A stretch of 15,823 nt of DNA from Microbacteriaceae bacterium (GCA_025463615.1 JAODAU010000111.1:1-15823), one strand, 5' to 3'; shown: positions 6,207 through 12,721, counted from the first letter of the stretch. The notes: a model not told the origin generated them from the sequence alone. Translations and numbers: made by a program.

Positions 6207-6872
6207 ATGAAACCCGACTGGAGCTGCGTGCTCTTCGACCTCGACGGCACGATCGTCGACTCGGCTCCCGGCATCACGGCGGCGCTGGCCTGGACGTTCG
6301 AGCGGCTCGAGCGCCCGATCCCGAGCCCGGCCGAGTTGCTGCTCTACGTGGGCCCGCCCATCCTCGACTCGTTCCGCGACCGCGCCGGGATGTCCGAGAA
6401 GGAGGCGCGGCACGCCCTCGCGACCTACCGCCCGCACTACCTCGCGACGGGCGTCTTCAACAGCAGCGTCTACCCCGGCGTGGCCGACACCATCAAGGCC
6501 GTGCACGCGGCGGGCATCCCGCTCTCCCTCGCCACCTCGAAGCCCGAGTCGCTGGCCACCGTGACGCTCGACTACTTCGGCCTCGCTAAGTACTTCAAGT
6601 TCCTCACCGGCGCCTCCGAAGACGAGAAGCGCAGCGCGAAGGCGGATGTCGTGGCCTACGCCCTCGCCCGCCTCGCGGAGTCCGGAGTGGACATCTCCCG
6701 CCCCGTGATGATCGGCGACCGCGGCTACGACGTCGAGGGCGCAGCCGCGAACAACGTGCCCACGATCTTCGTGGAGTGGGGCTACGGCTCCCCCGCCGAG
6801 CAGGCCGGCGCGATCGGTGTCGCGAAGGATGCCGGTCAGCTTCAGGCGATGCTGCTGGGGCAAGTCACGTAA
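6207..6872 (+). CDS. HAD-family hydrolase, phosphoglycolate phosphatase-like
   Basis: 221 residues, the usual length for subfamily IA haloacid dehalogenase phosphatases. Motif I is FDLDGTIVDS (10-19) with nucleophile Asp11 and acid/base Asp13. Motif II is the Ser of LATSKPES. The motif III Lys is probably in RSAKADV, and motif IV is MIGDRGYDVEGA. The helical cap lies between motifs I and II (about 20-85) and contains YVGPPILDSFRDRAGM. Relatives are annotated as phosphoglycolate phosphatase or nucleotidase-like HADs; the substrate cannot be read from sequence. The start is supported by a -10 box nine bases upstream. The 3' end overlaps the small convergent gene on the other strand by 31 bp. 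Confidence 0.9.
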   Translation: MKPDWSCVLFDLDGTIVDSAPGITAALAWTFERLERPIPSPAELLLYVGPPILDSFRDRAGMSEKEARHALATYRPHYLATGVFNSSVYPGVADTIKAVHAAGIPLSLATSKPESLATVTLDYFGLAKYFKFLTGASEDEKRSAKADVVAYALARLAESGVDISRPVMIGDRGYDVEGAAANNVPTIFVEWGYGSPAEQAGAIGVAKDAGQLQAMLLGQVT

Positions 6873-7051
6873 GTCGGCTTCCCCGCCACGCGCTCGTACG
6901 AGTGCCCCGCCATCGGCTGGCCGCAGATCGGGCTCGGCTTGACGTGCACCTCGGGCTCCTGGTCGTAGGGGCCGAGCTGGGGCGGCCCGATGTACGGGAT
7001 CAGCTTGCCGTTGAGGCGGTCCCACCAGGGGCCGCGGGATTTCTTGGTCAT
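6842..7051 (-). CDS. Small conserved hypothetical protein with partial zinc-ribbon pattern
   Basis: 69 residues starting MTKKSRGPWWDRLNGKLIPY, then a proline-rich middle (GPPQLGPYDQEP) and a C-terminal PICGQPMAGHSYERVAGKPTYVTCP. Cys43, His50 and Cys64 could contribute to a metal site. The position where a CxxC pair would begin is Ser40, so a classical four-Cys ribbon is incomplete. Expression signals are strong: -10 TATAAT (7077-7072), with TAGCCA (7100-7095) as -35 at 17 bp, and Shine-Dalgarno GAAGGA (7063-7058). Two ATGs stand in tandem. I chose the second (7051) because it lies six bases from the Shine-Dalgarno; ATG 7054 is three bases away. It overlaps the HAD gene end to end by 31 bp. 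I believe similar small proteins occur in related Microbacteriaceae, but function is unknown. Confidence 0.75.
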   Translation of the reverse strand: MTKKSRGPWWDRLNGKLIPYIGPPQLGPYDQEPEVHVKPSPICGQPMAGHSYERVAGKPTYVTCPSSIA

Positions 7052-7066
7052 CATGTTTCCTTCGTG

Positions 7067-7104
7067 CACTAATTATACGCACACTAACTAACACTGGCTA
7101 GACT
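7067..7104. promoter_or_regulatory. Overlapping divergent promoters and tandem repeat before marR
   Basis: Minus strand: TATAAT (7077-7072) with -35-like TAGCCA (7100-7095) serves the small protein. Plus strand: -10 TAGACT (7099-7104) is followed by six bases and the marR ATG at 7111, so that mRNA is leaderless. The minus -35 overlaps the plus -10, making the promoters mutually exclusive. Two 10-bp tandem repeats, ACACTAACTA (7081-7090) and ACACTGGCTA (7091-7100), lie one helical turn apart between them and are a plausible MarR binding site. Confidence 0.6.
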
Positions 7105-7110
7105 GGAAAG

Positions 7111-7536
7111 ATGCCCGATCCCCTCGCCCTCGACCGCCAGGTCTGCTTCGCCATCGCCGTCGCGGCCCGCAGCGTGATCTCGCTCTACCGCCCTGTGCTC
7201 GCGCCCCTCGGCCTCACGCACCCTCAGTACCTCGTGATGCTCAGCCTGTGGGAGCGCAGCCCGCGATCCGCCGCCGACATCGGCCGGGCGATCTCCCTCG
7301 AACCGGCCACGCTCTCCCCGCTGCTCAAGCGACTCGAGGCGTCCGGCTACATCACCCGCGAACGCAGCGCCGTCGACGAGCGGGCGCTCGAGGTGCGGCT
7401 CACCGACGCGGGCACGGCGCTGCGCGAACGCGCGCTGGCCGTGCCAGGGCAGATAATCGAGAGGCTCGGCATGCCCGTCGCCGAGCTCGAATCCATCCGT
7501 GACTCGCTCACCACACTCATAGAGGCGGCCGCCTGA
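7111..7536 (+). CDS. MarR-family regulator, OhrR-like
   Basis: 141-residue winged-helix repressor. The N-terminus LDRQVCFAIAVAARSV, then LYRPVLAPLGLTHPQYLVMLSLWE, matches the OhrR branch, in which a reactive Cys (here Cys12) senses organic hydroperoxides (established for the family). Tyr26 matches one of the two Tyr residues that position this Cys, but the other is Ala16 here. The DNA-binding helix is ATLSPLLKRLEASGYITRER (about 70-89), with wing SAVDERALEVRLTDAG. No ohr peroxidase gene is adjacent. Instead the stop codon directly abuts the ATG of an epimerase-like gene (TGAATG), so the two are co-transcribed and coupled. It probably represses its own leaderless promoter and the divergent small gene (inference). 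Confidence 0.88.
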   Translation: MPDPLALDRQVCFAIAVAARSVISLYRPVLAPLGLTHPQYLVMLSLWERSPRSAADIGRAISLEPATLSPLLKRLEASGYITRERSAVDERALEVRLTDAGTALRERALAVPGQIIERLGMPVAELESIRDSLTTLIEAAA

Positions 7537-8514
7537 ATGTCCTCCCCCACCCTCCTGCTCATCGGCGGAACCGGAACCATCAGCCACTCGGTAGCACTCC
7601 GTGCCGTGGAGCAGGGGTTCGATGTGACCCTGCTCAACCGCGGCGCGACGTCGGTGCGAGGCGAGGTCGAGGGCGCCGAGGTGCTGCAGGCTGATGTGCG
7701 CGACATCCTCTCGGTCGGCGAGGCGCTCGGCCGGCGCGAGTTCGACGTCGTGGCGGACTTCGTGGCGTTCACCCCGCAGCACGTGCAGGGCGACGTGGAC
7801 TACTTCGCCGGGCGCACCGGCCAGTACGTCTTCATCTCCTCGGCGAGCGCCTACCAGAAGCCGGTCATGCGGCTGCCGATCACCGAGTCGACGCCGCTGG
7901 TGAACCCGTTCTGGCAGTACTCGCGCGACAAGATCGCCTGCGAAGACCTCCTGATGGGCGCCTACCGGGATGCCGCGTTCCCGGTCACGATCATCCGCCC
8001 CAGCCACACCTACGACGAGACCAGCCTGCCCCTCAACGGCGACTGGACCGCGATGCAGCGGATGCTGGACGGCAAGCCCGTCGTCGTGCACGGCGACGGC
8101 ACCTCCCTCTGGGTGCTCACGCATGCGCGCGACTTCGCGAAGGGTTTCGTCGGCCTGCTCGGCAACCCCACGACCGTCGGCGAGGCGTTCACCATCACCT
8201 CCGACGAGGTGAACACCTGGGACACGATCACGCGCACCCTCGGTTCGGCGCTCGGCGTCGTGCCGACGATCGCGCACGTCACCTCCGACGCGCTCGCCGC
8301 CGCAGACCCGGAGCTGGGACCGGGCCACATCGGCGACCGCTCCAACTCGGTGATCTTCGACAACTCCAAGCTGCGCCACTTCGTGCCCGACTACGTGGCG
8401 ACCACCACGTGGGCGCAGGGCGCACGCGAGATCGTGGAGTGGCGGCTCGCCCACCCCGAGCGCAACGTCGTCGACCTGCGCCTCGACGCCCTCTTCGACC
8501 GCCTCTCGCGCTAG
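7537..8514 (+). CDS. NAD-dependent epimerase/dehydratase-like protein (extended SDR)
   Basis: 325 residues with an N-terminal Rossmann fold: LLLIGGTGTISHSVALRA (6-23) contains the GGTGxIS dinucleotide loop, and LLNRG follows strand two. A conserved FISSASAYQKP precedes the catalytic-type YSRDK (Tyr and Lys four residues apart), then VTIIRPSHTYDE. This is the plan of extended short-chain dehydrogenases acting on nucleotide sugars or related metabolites. The second half holds the substrate-binding region (WVLTHARDFAKGFVGLL). It is translated from an ATG directly abutting the marR stop, so regulator and enzyme form a two-gene operon. If the regulator senses oxidants, the enzyme may handle a reactive carbonyl or redox metabolite (inference only). 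Its stop codon shares the CTAG tetramer with the stop of the convergent monooxygenase gene. Confidence 0.85.
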   Translation: MSSPTLLLIGGTGTISHSVALRAVEQGFDVTLLNRGATSVRGEVEGAEVLQADVRDILSVGEALGRREFDVVADFVAFTPQHVQGDVDYFAGRTGQYVFISSASAYQKPVMRLPITESTPLVNPFWQYSRDKIACEDLLMGAYRDAAFPVTIIRPSHTYDETSLPLNGDWTAMQRMLDGKPVVVHGDGTSLWVLTHARDFAKGFVGLLGNPTTVGEAFTITSDEVNTWDTITRTLGSALGVVPTIAHVTSDALAAADPELGPGHIGDRSNSVIFDNSKLRHFVPDYVATTTWAQGAREIVEWRLAHPERNVVDLRLDALFDRLSR

Positions 8515-9536
8515 CGGGCGAGGCGGTCCACCGTCGCGCCGAAGACCCGCGGCAGTCGCGTGGCGGTCGGCACGATCGCGCCCCGCAGCGGTGACGTCGC
8601 GGCACGCACGAGCCCGGCGGTGAGCACGCGGAAGTCCCGGGTCGTGGTAGTCCAGCGGCGCTCGTAGTCGAGCGGGGCATCCGCAACGATGCAGTCGACG
8701 GCGGCCTGCGCCTGCGCCAGCCCCACGCGGATGCCCTCGCCGGTGATCGCGTCCACGTACCCGGAGGCGTCGCCCACGAGCATCACCCGCCCCACCACGC
8801 GCCGGGTCGTGCGCTGGTGGAACGGCCCCGCGCCGCGCAGCGAGCTCGCGGGCTCGGCGCCCTTCACCCTGCGGGCGAGGTCCGGGATGCCGGCGAGCGT
8901 CGCCTCGAAGTCGGTGCCGGGCACCCCGAGCATCGAGATGCCCACCACACCGTCGCCCACGGGCGTGACGTACGCCTCGACAGTCGGCGTCCAGTAGATC
9001 TCGATCAGGTCGCTCTCCGGCTGCATCACGAAGTGCCGGCGCAGCCCGAAGCGCTTCCTCCCGCGCACCGGCCGCTCCACGCCCAGCGACCGCCGCACCG
9101 ACGAGTGCAGCCCGTCCGCCGCGATCAGGTACCGGCCCCGGATGCCGCCCCCCGAGACCCCCGACGCATCCTGCACCACGCCCTCAACCCGCCCCACCAC
9201 GGTCACCGCGCCGACCTCGCCTGCACGCGCCCGCAGCGCCTCGTGGAGCGTAGTCCGGCGCACGCCCCTGCCCGGGCTATCGGGAAAGAGGTGGTCCACC
9301 CGCCGCGTCGCCGACCGGTAGCTCACCCCGCGCAGCTCGAACCCGGCCGGGTCGACGCCGAGCCGCGCCAGCGCGGGCAGCGCCCCCGGCATCAGCCCCT
9401 CGCCGCACGCCTTGTCGATGGCGGAGGTGCGCGGCTCGATCACGGCGACCGTGAGCCCCCGCATCCGCGCCTCGATCGCCGTGGCGAGCCCGACCGGGCC
9501 GCCGCCCGCGACGATCAGGTCGACGTCGGCAGTCAT
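8511..9536 (-). CDS. FAD-dependent monooxygenase of the phenolic-lipid operon (SrsC-like)
   Basis: 341 residues, third gene of the type III PKS operon. FAD binding: GGGPVGLA (11-18) in the first beta-alpha-beta unit, IAADGLHSSVRRSLG (138-152) with the DG motif, and VMLVGDASGYVDAITGEGIR (251-270) with the GD motif. CGEGLMPGAL (44-53) is shared with geranylgeranyl-reductase-like flavoproteins. The start ATG overlaps the methyltransferase stop by four bases (ATGA); the frame is open further upstream only as a shadow of that gene. In Streptomyces, SrsC hydroxylates the resorcinol ring made by SrsA and methylated by SrsB, giving quinone-type lipids (established for that system). The same role is inferred here from order and family. 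A reductase role is a less likely alternative. The gene converges on the epimerase gene with overlapping stop codons. Confidence 0.85.
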   Translation of the reverse strand: MTADVDLIVAGGGPVGLATAIEARMRGLTVAVIEPRTSAIDKACGEGLMPGALPALARLGVDPAGFELRGVSYRSATRRVDHLFPDSPGRGVRRTTLHEALRARAGEVGAVTVVGRVEGVVQDASGVSGGGIRGRYLIAADGLHSSVRRSLGVERPVRGRKRFGLRRHFVMQPESDLIEIYWTPTVEAYVTPVGDGVVGISMLGVPGTDFEATLAGIPDLARRVKGAEPASSLRGAGPFHQRTTRRVVGRVMLVGDASGYVDAITGEGIRVGLAQAQAAVDCIVADAPLDYERRWTTTTRDFRVLTAGLVRAATSPLRGAIVPTATRLPRVFGATVDRLAR

Positions 9537-10048
9537 GCCGTGAGCGCTCCGAGCGCCCGTCGCTCGGCCGGGATACGGAAGCCGAACAGCAGCACCGCGT
9601 TGAGCGCGGTGAACGCGATGGCCGTGATCCACGCCGTGTAGACGAGCGGCAGGGCGATGCCCTCCACGATCACGATGAGGTAGTTGGGGTGCGGGATCCA
9701 ACGGTACGAGCCGCCGGTCACGCGCGGCAGGCCGGGCACCACGATCACCCGCGTGTTCCACTGGTGCCCGAGCGTGTGGATGCACCAGTAGCGCAGCCCC
9801 TGCGTCGCGAGCGCGATGGCGAGCATCGGCCAGCCCAGCCACGGGATGAACGGCCGGTCGAGCGCGAACACCTCCACCAGGCAGGCGAGCAGGAAGAGGG
9901 TGTGCAGCGTCACCATCCACGGCATCTGCCTGCGGTTGGACTCCACTCCCCCGCGCGCGAACGACCAGGCCGCGTTGCGCTTCGAGATGATCATCTCGAC
10001 GATGCGTTCGGCGCCCGTCGCAAGGACCAGTACCGCGTAGAGGATCAT
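9533..10048 (-). CDS. ICMT-like membrane methyltransferase (SrsB-like)
   Basis: 171 residues, an integral membrane protein with about four to five hydrophobic segments (MILYAVLVLATG, TLHTLFLLACLVEVFAL, WLGWPMLAIALA, IVIVEGIALPLVYTAWITA, AIAFTALNAVLLFGF). The isoprenylcysteine carboxyl methyltransferase signature is present: LGHQWNTRVIVVPG (93-106), then GSYRWIPHPNYLIVIVEG (113-130) with HPNY for S-adenosylmethionine and substrate. In bacterial type III PKS operons this family methylates the phenolic lipid, not a protein. ATG 10048 gives an ATGA overlap with the PKS stop, matching the next junction. ATG 10054 two codons upstream is an alternative. Its place between the PKS and the monooxygenase matches srsB. 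Confidence 0.87.
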   Translation of the reverse strand: MILYAVLVLATGAERIVEMIISKRNAAWSFARGGVESNRRQMPWMVTLHTLFLLACLVEVFALDRPFIPWLGWPMLAIALATQGLRYWCIHTLGHQWNTRVIVVPGLPRVTGGSYRWIPHPNYLIVIVEGIALPLVYTAWITAIAFTALNAVLLFGFRIPAERRALGALTA

Positions 10049-11109
10049 GCCCATCGCAGCAGCACGAGCTCCGCGCTCACCCCGGGCCCGAGGGCGAAGA
10101 GCAGGCCGGTCGACCCGGGCGCGTGCTCCTCGGCGAGCTCGGTGGCGAGGATGTCGAGCACCGATACCGACGAGAGGTTGCCCACCCGCGCCAGGGACTC
10201 CCAGCTGCGGTCGAGCGCGTGCTCGGAGAGCCCGAGCGACGCGCGGAACGAGTCGAGCACCTTCGGCCCGCCGGGGTGGGCGACCCAGGTGTCGACATCC
10301 GCGATGTCGAGCCCGTTGTCGGCGAGCAGGCCCGCGGTGTCGCGCCCGAAGTTGCCCTCGATCACGTCGGAGACCTGGGCGGTGAGCACGATGCGGAAGC
10401 CGGTCTCGCTCGCGTTGAAGCCGATCACGCCCTCGGTGTCGGGGTAGAGCCGGCTGCGGGTGTCGACCACCTCCACGCCGCGGGCCTCCATGGCGGCGGC
10501 GCGGGCGTCCCCCACCATCACGACGGCGGCGGCCCCGTCGCCGAACAGGCCGGTCGCCACGAGGTTGGCGGTCGAGTCGTCGCCGGGCTGGAAGGTGAGC
10601 GAGCAGAGCTCCACGGCGAGCAGCACGGCCACGTCATCCGGATGCCCCACCAGGTAGTCGTCGACCCGCGCGATGCCGGCCGCCCCGGCCACGCACCCGA
10701 GGCCGTACATCGGCACCCGCTTCACGTCGGCGCGCAGCCCCAGCCGGGCCATCACCATCGCGTCGATGGAGGGCGCCGAGATGCCGGTCACCGAGGTGAA
10801 CATGAGGTAGTCGACATCCTCGGGCTCCAGGCCGGATGCCGCCAGCGCGTCCGCGAGGGCGCGCGACGTGAGGTTCGCCGCCGCCTCGATGAACTTGCCG
10901 TTCGACTCGGTGAACGTCGTGGCATCCCGGTAGCGCTCGATCGGCATCACCAGGTGGCGGGTGTCGACCCGGCTGGCGCCGTGCAGGCGACGCAGCACAG
11001 CCTGGCGCGACGGGTCCGCCGTGAGCATGGGCGCGATCACGTCGGTGATCTGCTGCTGGCTGTAGACGTGCTCGGGCAGCGCCGGTGCGACCGCCACAAT
11101 TCGTGCCAT
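10045..11109 (-). CDS. Type III polyketide synthase (alkylresorcinol synthase-like)
   Basis: 354 residues, the standard length of chalcone-synthase-type enzymes. The catalytic triad is visible: Cys139 in YGLGCVAGAAG (135-145), His278 in WVAHPGGPKVLD (275-286), and Asn311 in RVGNLSSVSVL (308-318). The C-terminus shows the conserved GPGVSAEL. As a homodimer it condenses a starter acyl-CoA with several malonyl-CoA units and cyclises the product. With ICMT-like and FAD genes downstream it corresponds to SrsA, which makes long-chain alkylresorcinols and pyrones. Starter and chain length cannot be read from sequence. The start is supported by a leaderless -10 box (TAGCGT, six bases before ATG). It is the first gene of the operon. 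The downstream genes depend on this promoter, since both junctions overlap. Confidence 0.93.
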   Translation of the reverse strand: MARIVAVAPALPEHVYSQQQITDVIAPMLTADPSRQAVLRRLHGASRVDTRHLVMPIERYRDATTFTESNGKFIEAAANLTSRALADALAASGLEPEDVDYLMFTSVTGISAPSIDAMVMARLGLRADVKRVPMYGLGCVAGAAGIARVDDYLVGHPDDVAVLLAVELCSLTFQPGDDSTANLVATGLFGDGAAAVVMVGDARAAAMEARGVEVVDTRSRLYPDTEGVIGFNASETGFRIVLTAQVSDVIEGNFGRDTAGLLADNGLDIADVDTWVAHPGGPKVLDSFRASLGLSEHALDRSWESLARVGNLSSVSVLDILATELAEEHAPGSTGLLFALGPGVSAELVLLRWA

Positions 11110-11121
11110 TGGCCGACGCTA
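11110..11121 (-). promoter_or_regulatory. Leaderless promoter of the type III PKS operon
   Basis: Minus strand TAGCGT (11121-11116), six bases, then the ATG at 11109. No Shine-Dalgarno sequence precedes the start. No operator-like dyad is evident here. Confidence 0.6.
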
Positions 11122-11171
11122 ACACGCGGCGCGCGAAGTGGCTCCAGATGATTCAGCGCATAGACAGGAGG

Positions 11172-11197
11172 GCCCGACGGGCGTAGACGACTACGCC
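11172..11197 (-). terminator. Hairpins at the end of the NYN gene (possible terminator)
   Basis: Two overlapping palindromes: GGCGTAG-ACGA-CTACGCC (11180-11197, 7-bp stem, containing the NYN stop codon) and GCCCG-A-CGGGC (11172-11182). They cannot both form. No T-tract follows on the minus strand, so intrinsic termination would be weak. Confidence 0.4.
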
Positions 11198-11826
11198 GCG
11201 ACCTGCGTGTAGTCCCGACGGTCGCGGGTGGCGAGGAACTCCTGCGGGCCGAGCGACGTGTGCCGCACACCGACCCGGGGGCGCAGCACCCGTGACCCGG
11301 TCCAGCCGGTCGTCTCCACGCGGGATCCGCCCCACTCGATGGCCGCGTCGAGGGAGGGCTCCAGGTCGGTGTCGTGGCTGGCGAGGATGACGACATCCGC
11401 CTCCCTCATCGTCACCGCGCGCACCACGGCCAGCGCCACCCGCACGTCGATGCCCTTCTCCTGAGCGACCCGCACCCCCTCCTCCCAGAAGTAGCGCAGC
11501 GTGCGGTACTCGACCACCACCCGCGGGTCCCGCGTCCACTCCGCCTTCTGTGCGAGCGAATACCGGTAGAGGTTGGGCTGCTCGTGGTTGCTCGGCTGGC
11601 CGCGGTACGCCTCCACGCGCAGCAGCTCCAGGTGCTCGGCGGGGTCGGCGGCGGGGTTCGTCATCGCCTTGACCGCGAGGCGCCGCTCGCGGGTGACGAG
11701 CACCTGCTGGGCGAACCGCAACGGGTGGATGAGGCACTCGTGCGCCGGCAGCCCGTGCGGCGCGAACGTGTCGCGCGCGGTGAGGTGGATGTTCTGGTAG
11801 TCCATGATGACGATCGCTGTTGCCAT
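11191..11826 (-). CDS. NYN-domain (LabA/DUF88-like) protein, putative RNase
   Basis: 211 residues made almost wholly of one NYN (PIN-like) nuclease domain. Acidic residues expected for metal binding are in IVIMDYQNIH (5-14, Asp9), KGIDVRVALAVVRA (124-137, Asp127) and VVILASHDTDLEPSLDAAI (145-163, Asp152 and Asp154). The usual SxDxDF motif reads SHDTDLEP. NYN proteins are mostly RNases or RNA-processing factors (family knowledge); the substrate is unknown. Upstream a strong minus-strand terminator (11851-11883) separates it from the SGNH/esterase operon. The gene must therefore use its own promoter or depend on read-through. GAGG, 11 nt before the ATG, is a weak ribosome site. The C-terminal tail (about 180-211) is basic and probably extended. 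Confidence 0.83.
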   Translation of the reverse strand: MATAIVIMDYQNIHLTARDTFAPHGLPAHECLIHPLRFAQQVLVTRERRLAVKAMTNPAADPAEHLELLRVEAYRGQPSNHEQPNLYRYSLAQKAEWTRDPRVVVEYRTLRYFWEEGVRVAQEKGIDVRVALAVVRAVTMREADVVILASHDTDLEPSLDAAIEWGGSRVETTGWTGSRVLRPRVGVRHTSLGPQEFLATRDRRDYTQVAA

Positions 11827-11827
11827 G

Positions 11828-11840
11828 GTTACGTAAACCT
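11828..11840. other. Interrupted palindrome just before the NYN start
   Basis: GGTTACGTAAACC is a near-perfect palindrome around ACGT with one extra A on one side. It ends one base before the NYN start codon and could be an operator or chance structure. It lies in the short gap between the terminator and the gene. Confidence 0.3.
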
Positions 11841-11850
11841 CACGGAGGAG

Positions 11851-11883
11851 AAAAAACCCCACCAGTCCCGGAGGACGGTGGGG
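11851..11883 (-). terminator. Strong rho-independent terminator of the esterase/SGNH operon
   Basis: On the minus strand a hairpin (11883-11857) is followed directly by six T (11856-11851). The stem is a 7-bp CCCCACC/GGTGGGG plus a 4-bp GTCC/GGAC separated by one bulged A, with the tetraloop CGGA. It lies between the SGNH hydrolase stop (11922) and the NYN start (11826) and is the clearest intrinsic terminator in the window. Confidence 0.9.
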
Positions 11884-11921
11884 AGCAATGAGAAAACTGT
11901 GCCACGGCCGCGGCGCCCGTG

Positions 11922-12707
11922 TCAACTCGCGGCGGCGCGGGGGAGTGCCAGCTGGGCGGTCACCAGGTCGGCGACCGCCGCCATACCCGCGAGGTCCGGG
12001 TGGTAGGGCGCACCGCCGCGCAGGGAGAGGTGGAAGCGGCGCGTCCACGGCTCGGGCGCCCAGGCGTGGTGGCCCGCGGATGCCTCGGACGCCGACACCA
12101 CCTCGGCCCCCTCGCTCGCCGCGACCCGCGAGATCGTCTCGCTGAGCCGCGTCGCGAGCGCCCGGCCCCACGCGGCGGTGGCGGCGGGGAGCGGCGACGT
12201 GTCGACGCCCTCGGGCGGCAGGATGGTGAGGTAGTCGACGAAGAGGATGCGGCATCCGGGGGCGCGGGCGCGGATCTTGGCGATGATGCGGGCCGCGTTG
12301 CTCTCGAGTGTGGCGAATTTCGCGTCCGCGGCAGCGGCATCCGTGGCGGCGGCGAGGCCGCGCCTCACGAACGGCAGCCGGGCGGCGAACGCGGGGAAGC
12401 TCGAGAGGGTGAGGCCGGGCAGGTAGCCCACGTCGTTGCCGCCGGCGGTGATCGTCACGAGCCTGGTCTCGGCCGTGACCGCGTCGAGCTGCGCCGGGGT
12501 GCCGCGATCATCGGGCCCGAGGATGTGCGCGGTCGTCGCCCCCGAGAACGTCACGTCCGCGAGCGCCAGGCCCAGCCTGCCGGCGACGAGGTGCGCGTAG
12601 TTGCTCGCCGAGCGGCCAGCGGCGCGCGGGCTGTCCGCGGCGCGCGGCTTCAGGCCGGGGCCGGCGGCGAAGGAGCTGCCCATGGCGACATAGGTGTTGT
12701 GCGGCAT
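11922..12707 (-). CDS. SGNH/GDSL-type hydrolase (esterase/lipase-like)
   Basis: 261 residues of SGNH-hydrolase fold, without signal peptide. Block I reads YVAMGSSFAAGPG (6-18), giving GSS instead of GDS, with Ser12 the likely nucleophile. Block II Gly is in TFSGATTAHILG (Gly56), and block III is TAGGNDVGY (87-95) with Asn91. Block V is GGAPYHPDLAGM (231-242) with His236. The Asp three residues before this His, part of the usual DxxH, is Ala233, so the enzyme probably works as a Ser-His dyad, as in some actinobacterial relatives. Substrates would be esters of acyl or acetyl groups. It starts 14 bp after the carboxylesterase stop with a G-rich ribosome site (GGGGGCG), so the two hydrolases form an operon ending at the terminator 11851-11883. 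Confidence 0.87.
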   Translation of the reverse strand: MPHNTYVAMGSSFAAGPGLKPRAADSPRAAGRSASNYAHLVAGRLGLALADVTFSGATTAHILGPDDRGTPAQLDAVTAETRLVTITAGGNDVGYLPGLTLSSFPAFAARLPFVRRGLAAATDAAAADAKFATLESNAARIIAKIRARAPGCRILFVDYLTILPPEGVDTSPLPAATAAWGRALATRLSETISRVAASEGAEVVSASEASAGHHAWAPEPWTRRFHLSLRGGAPYHPDLAGMAAVADLVTAQLALPRAAAS

Positions 12708-12721
12708 CCGCGCCCCCGGGC

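Noticed and set aside
4485..7094. An 869-codon open frame on the minus strand
   Set aside because: It runs antisense through SseB, RHH, nucS and HAD genes that have clear families. Its protein is low-complexity and Arg/Ser/Pro-rich, as expected for a GC-rich shadow frame.
7084..8454. A 456-codon minus-strand frame opposite marR and the epimerase gene
   Set aside because: Antisense shadow: low-complexity Gly/Arg/Val/His protein without motifs, while the plus-strand genes have catalytic and DNA-binding signatures.
9537..9920. N-terminal extension of the FAD monooxygenage frame upstream of 9536
   Set aside because: The extension is an out-of-phase reading of the methyltransferase gene; ATG 9536 places the FAD-binding motif correctly and makes an ATGA overlap.
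11827..12255. Upstream extension of the NYN frame
   Set aside because: It would read through the strong terminator and into the SGNH hydrolase gene in another phase; ATG 11826 gives the canonical start of the NYN domain.
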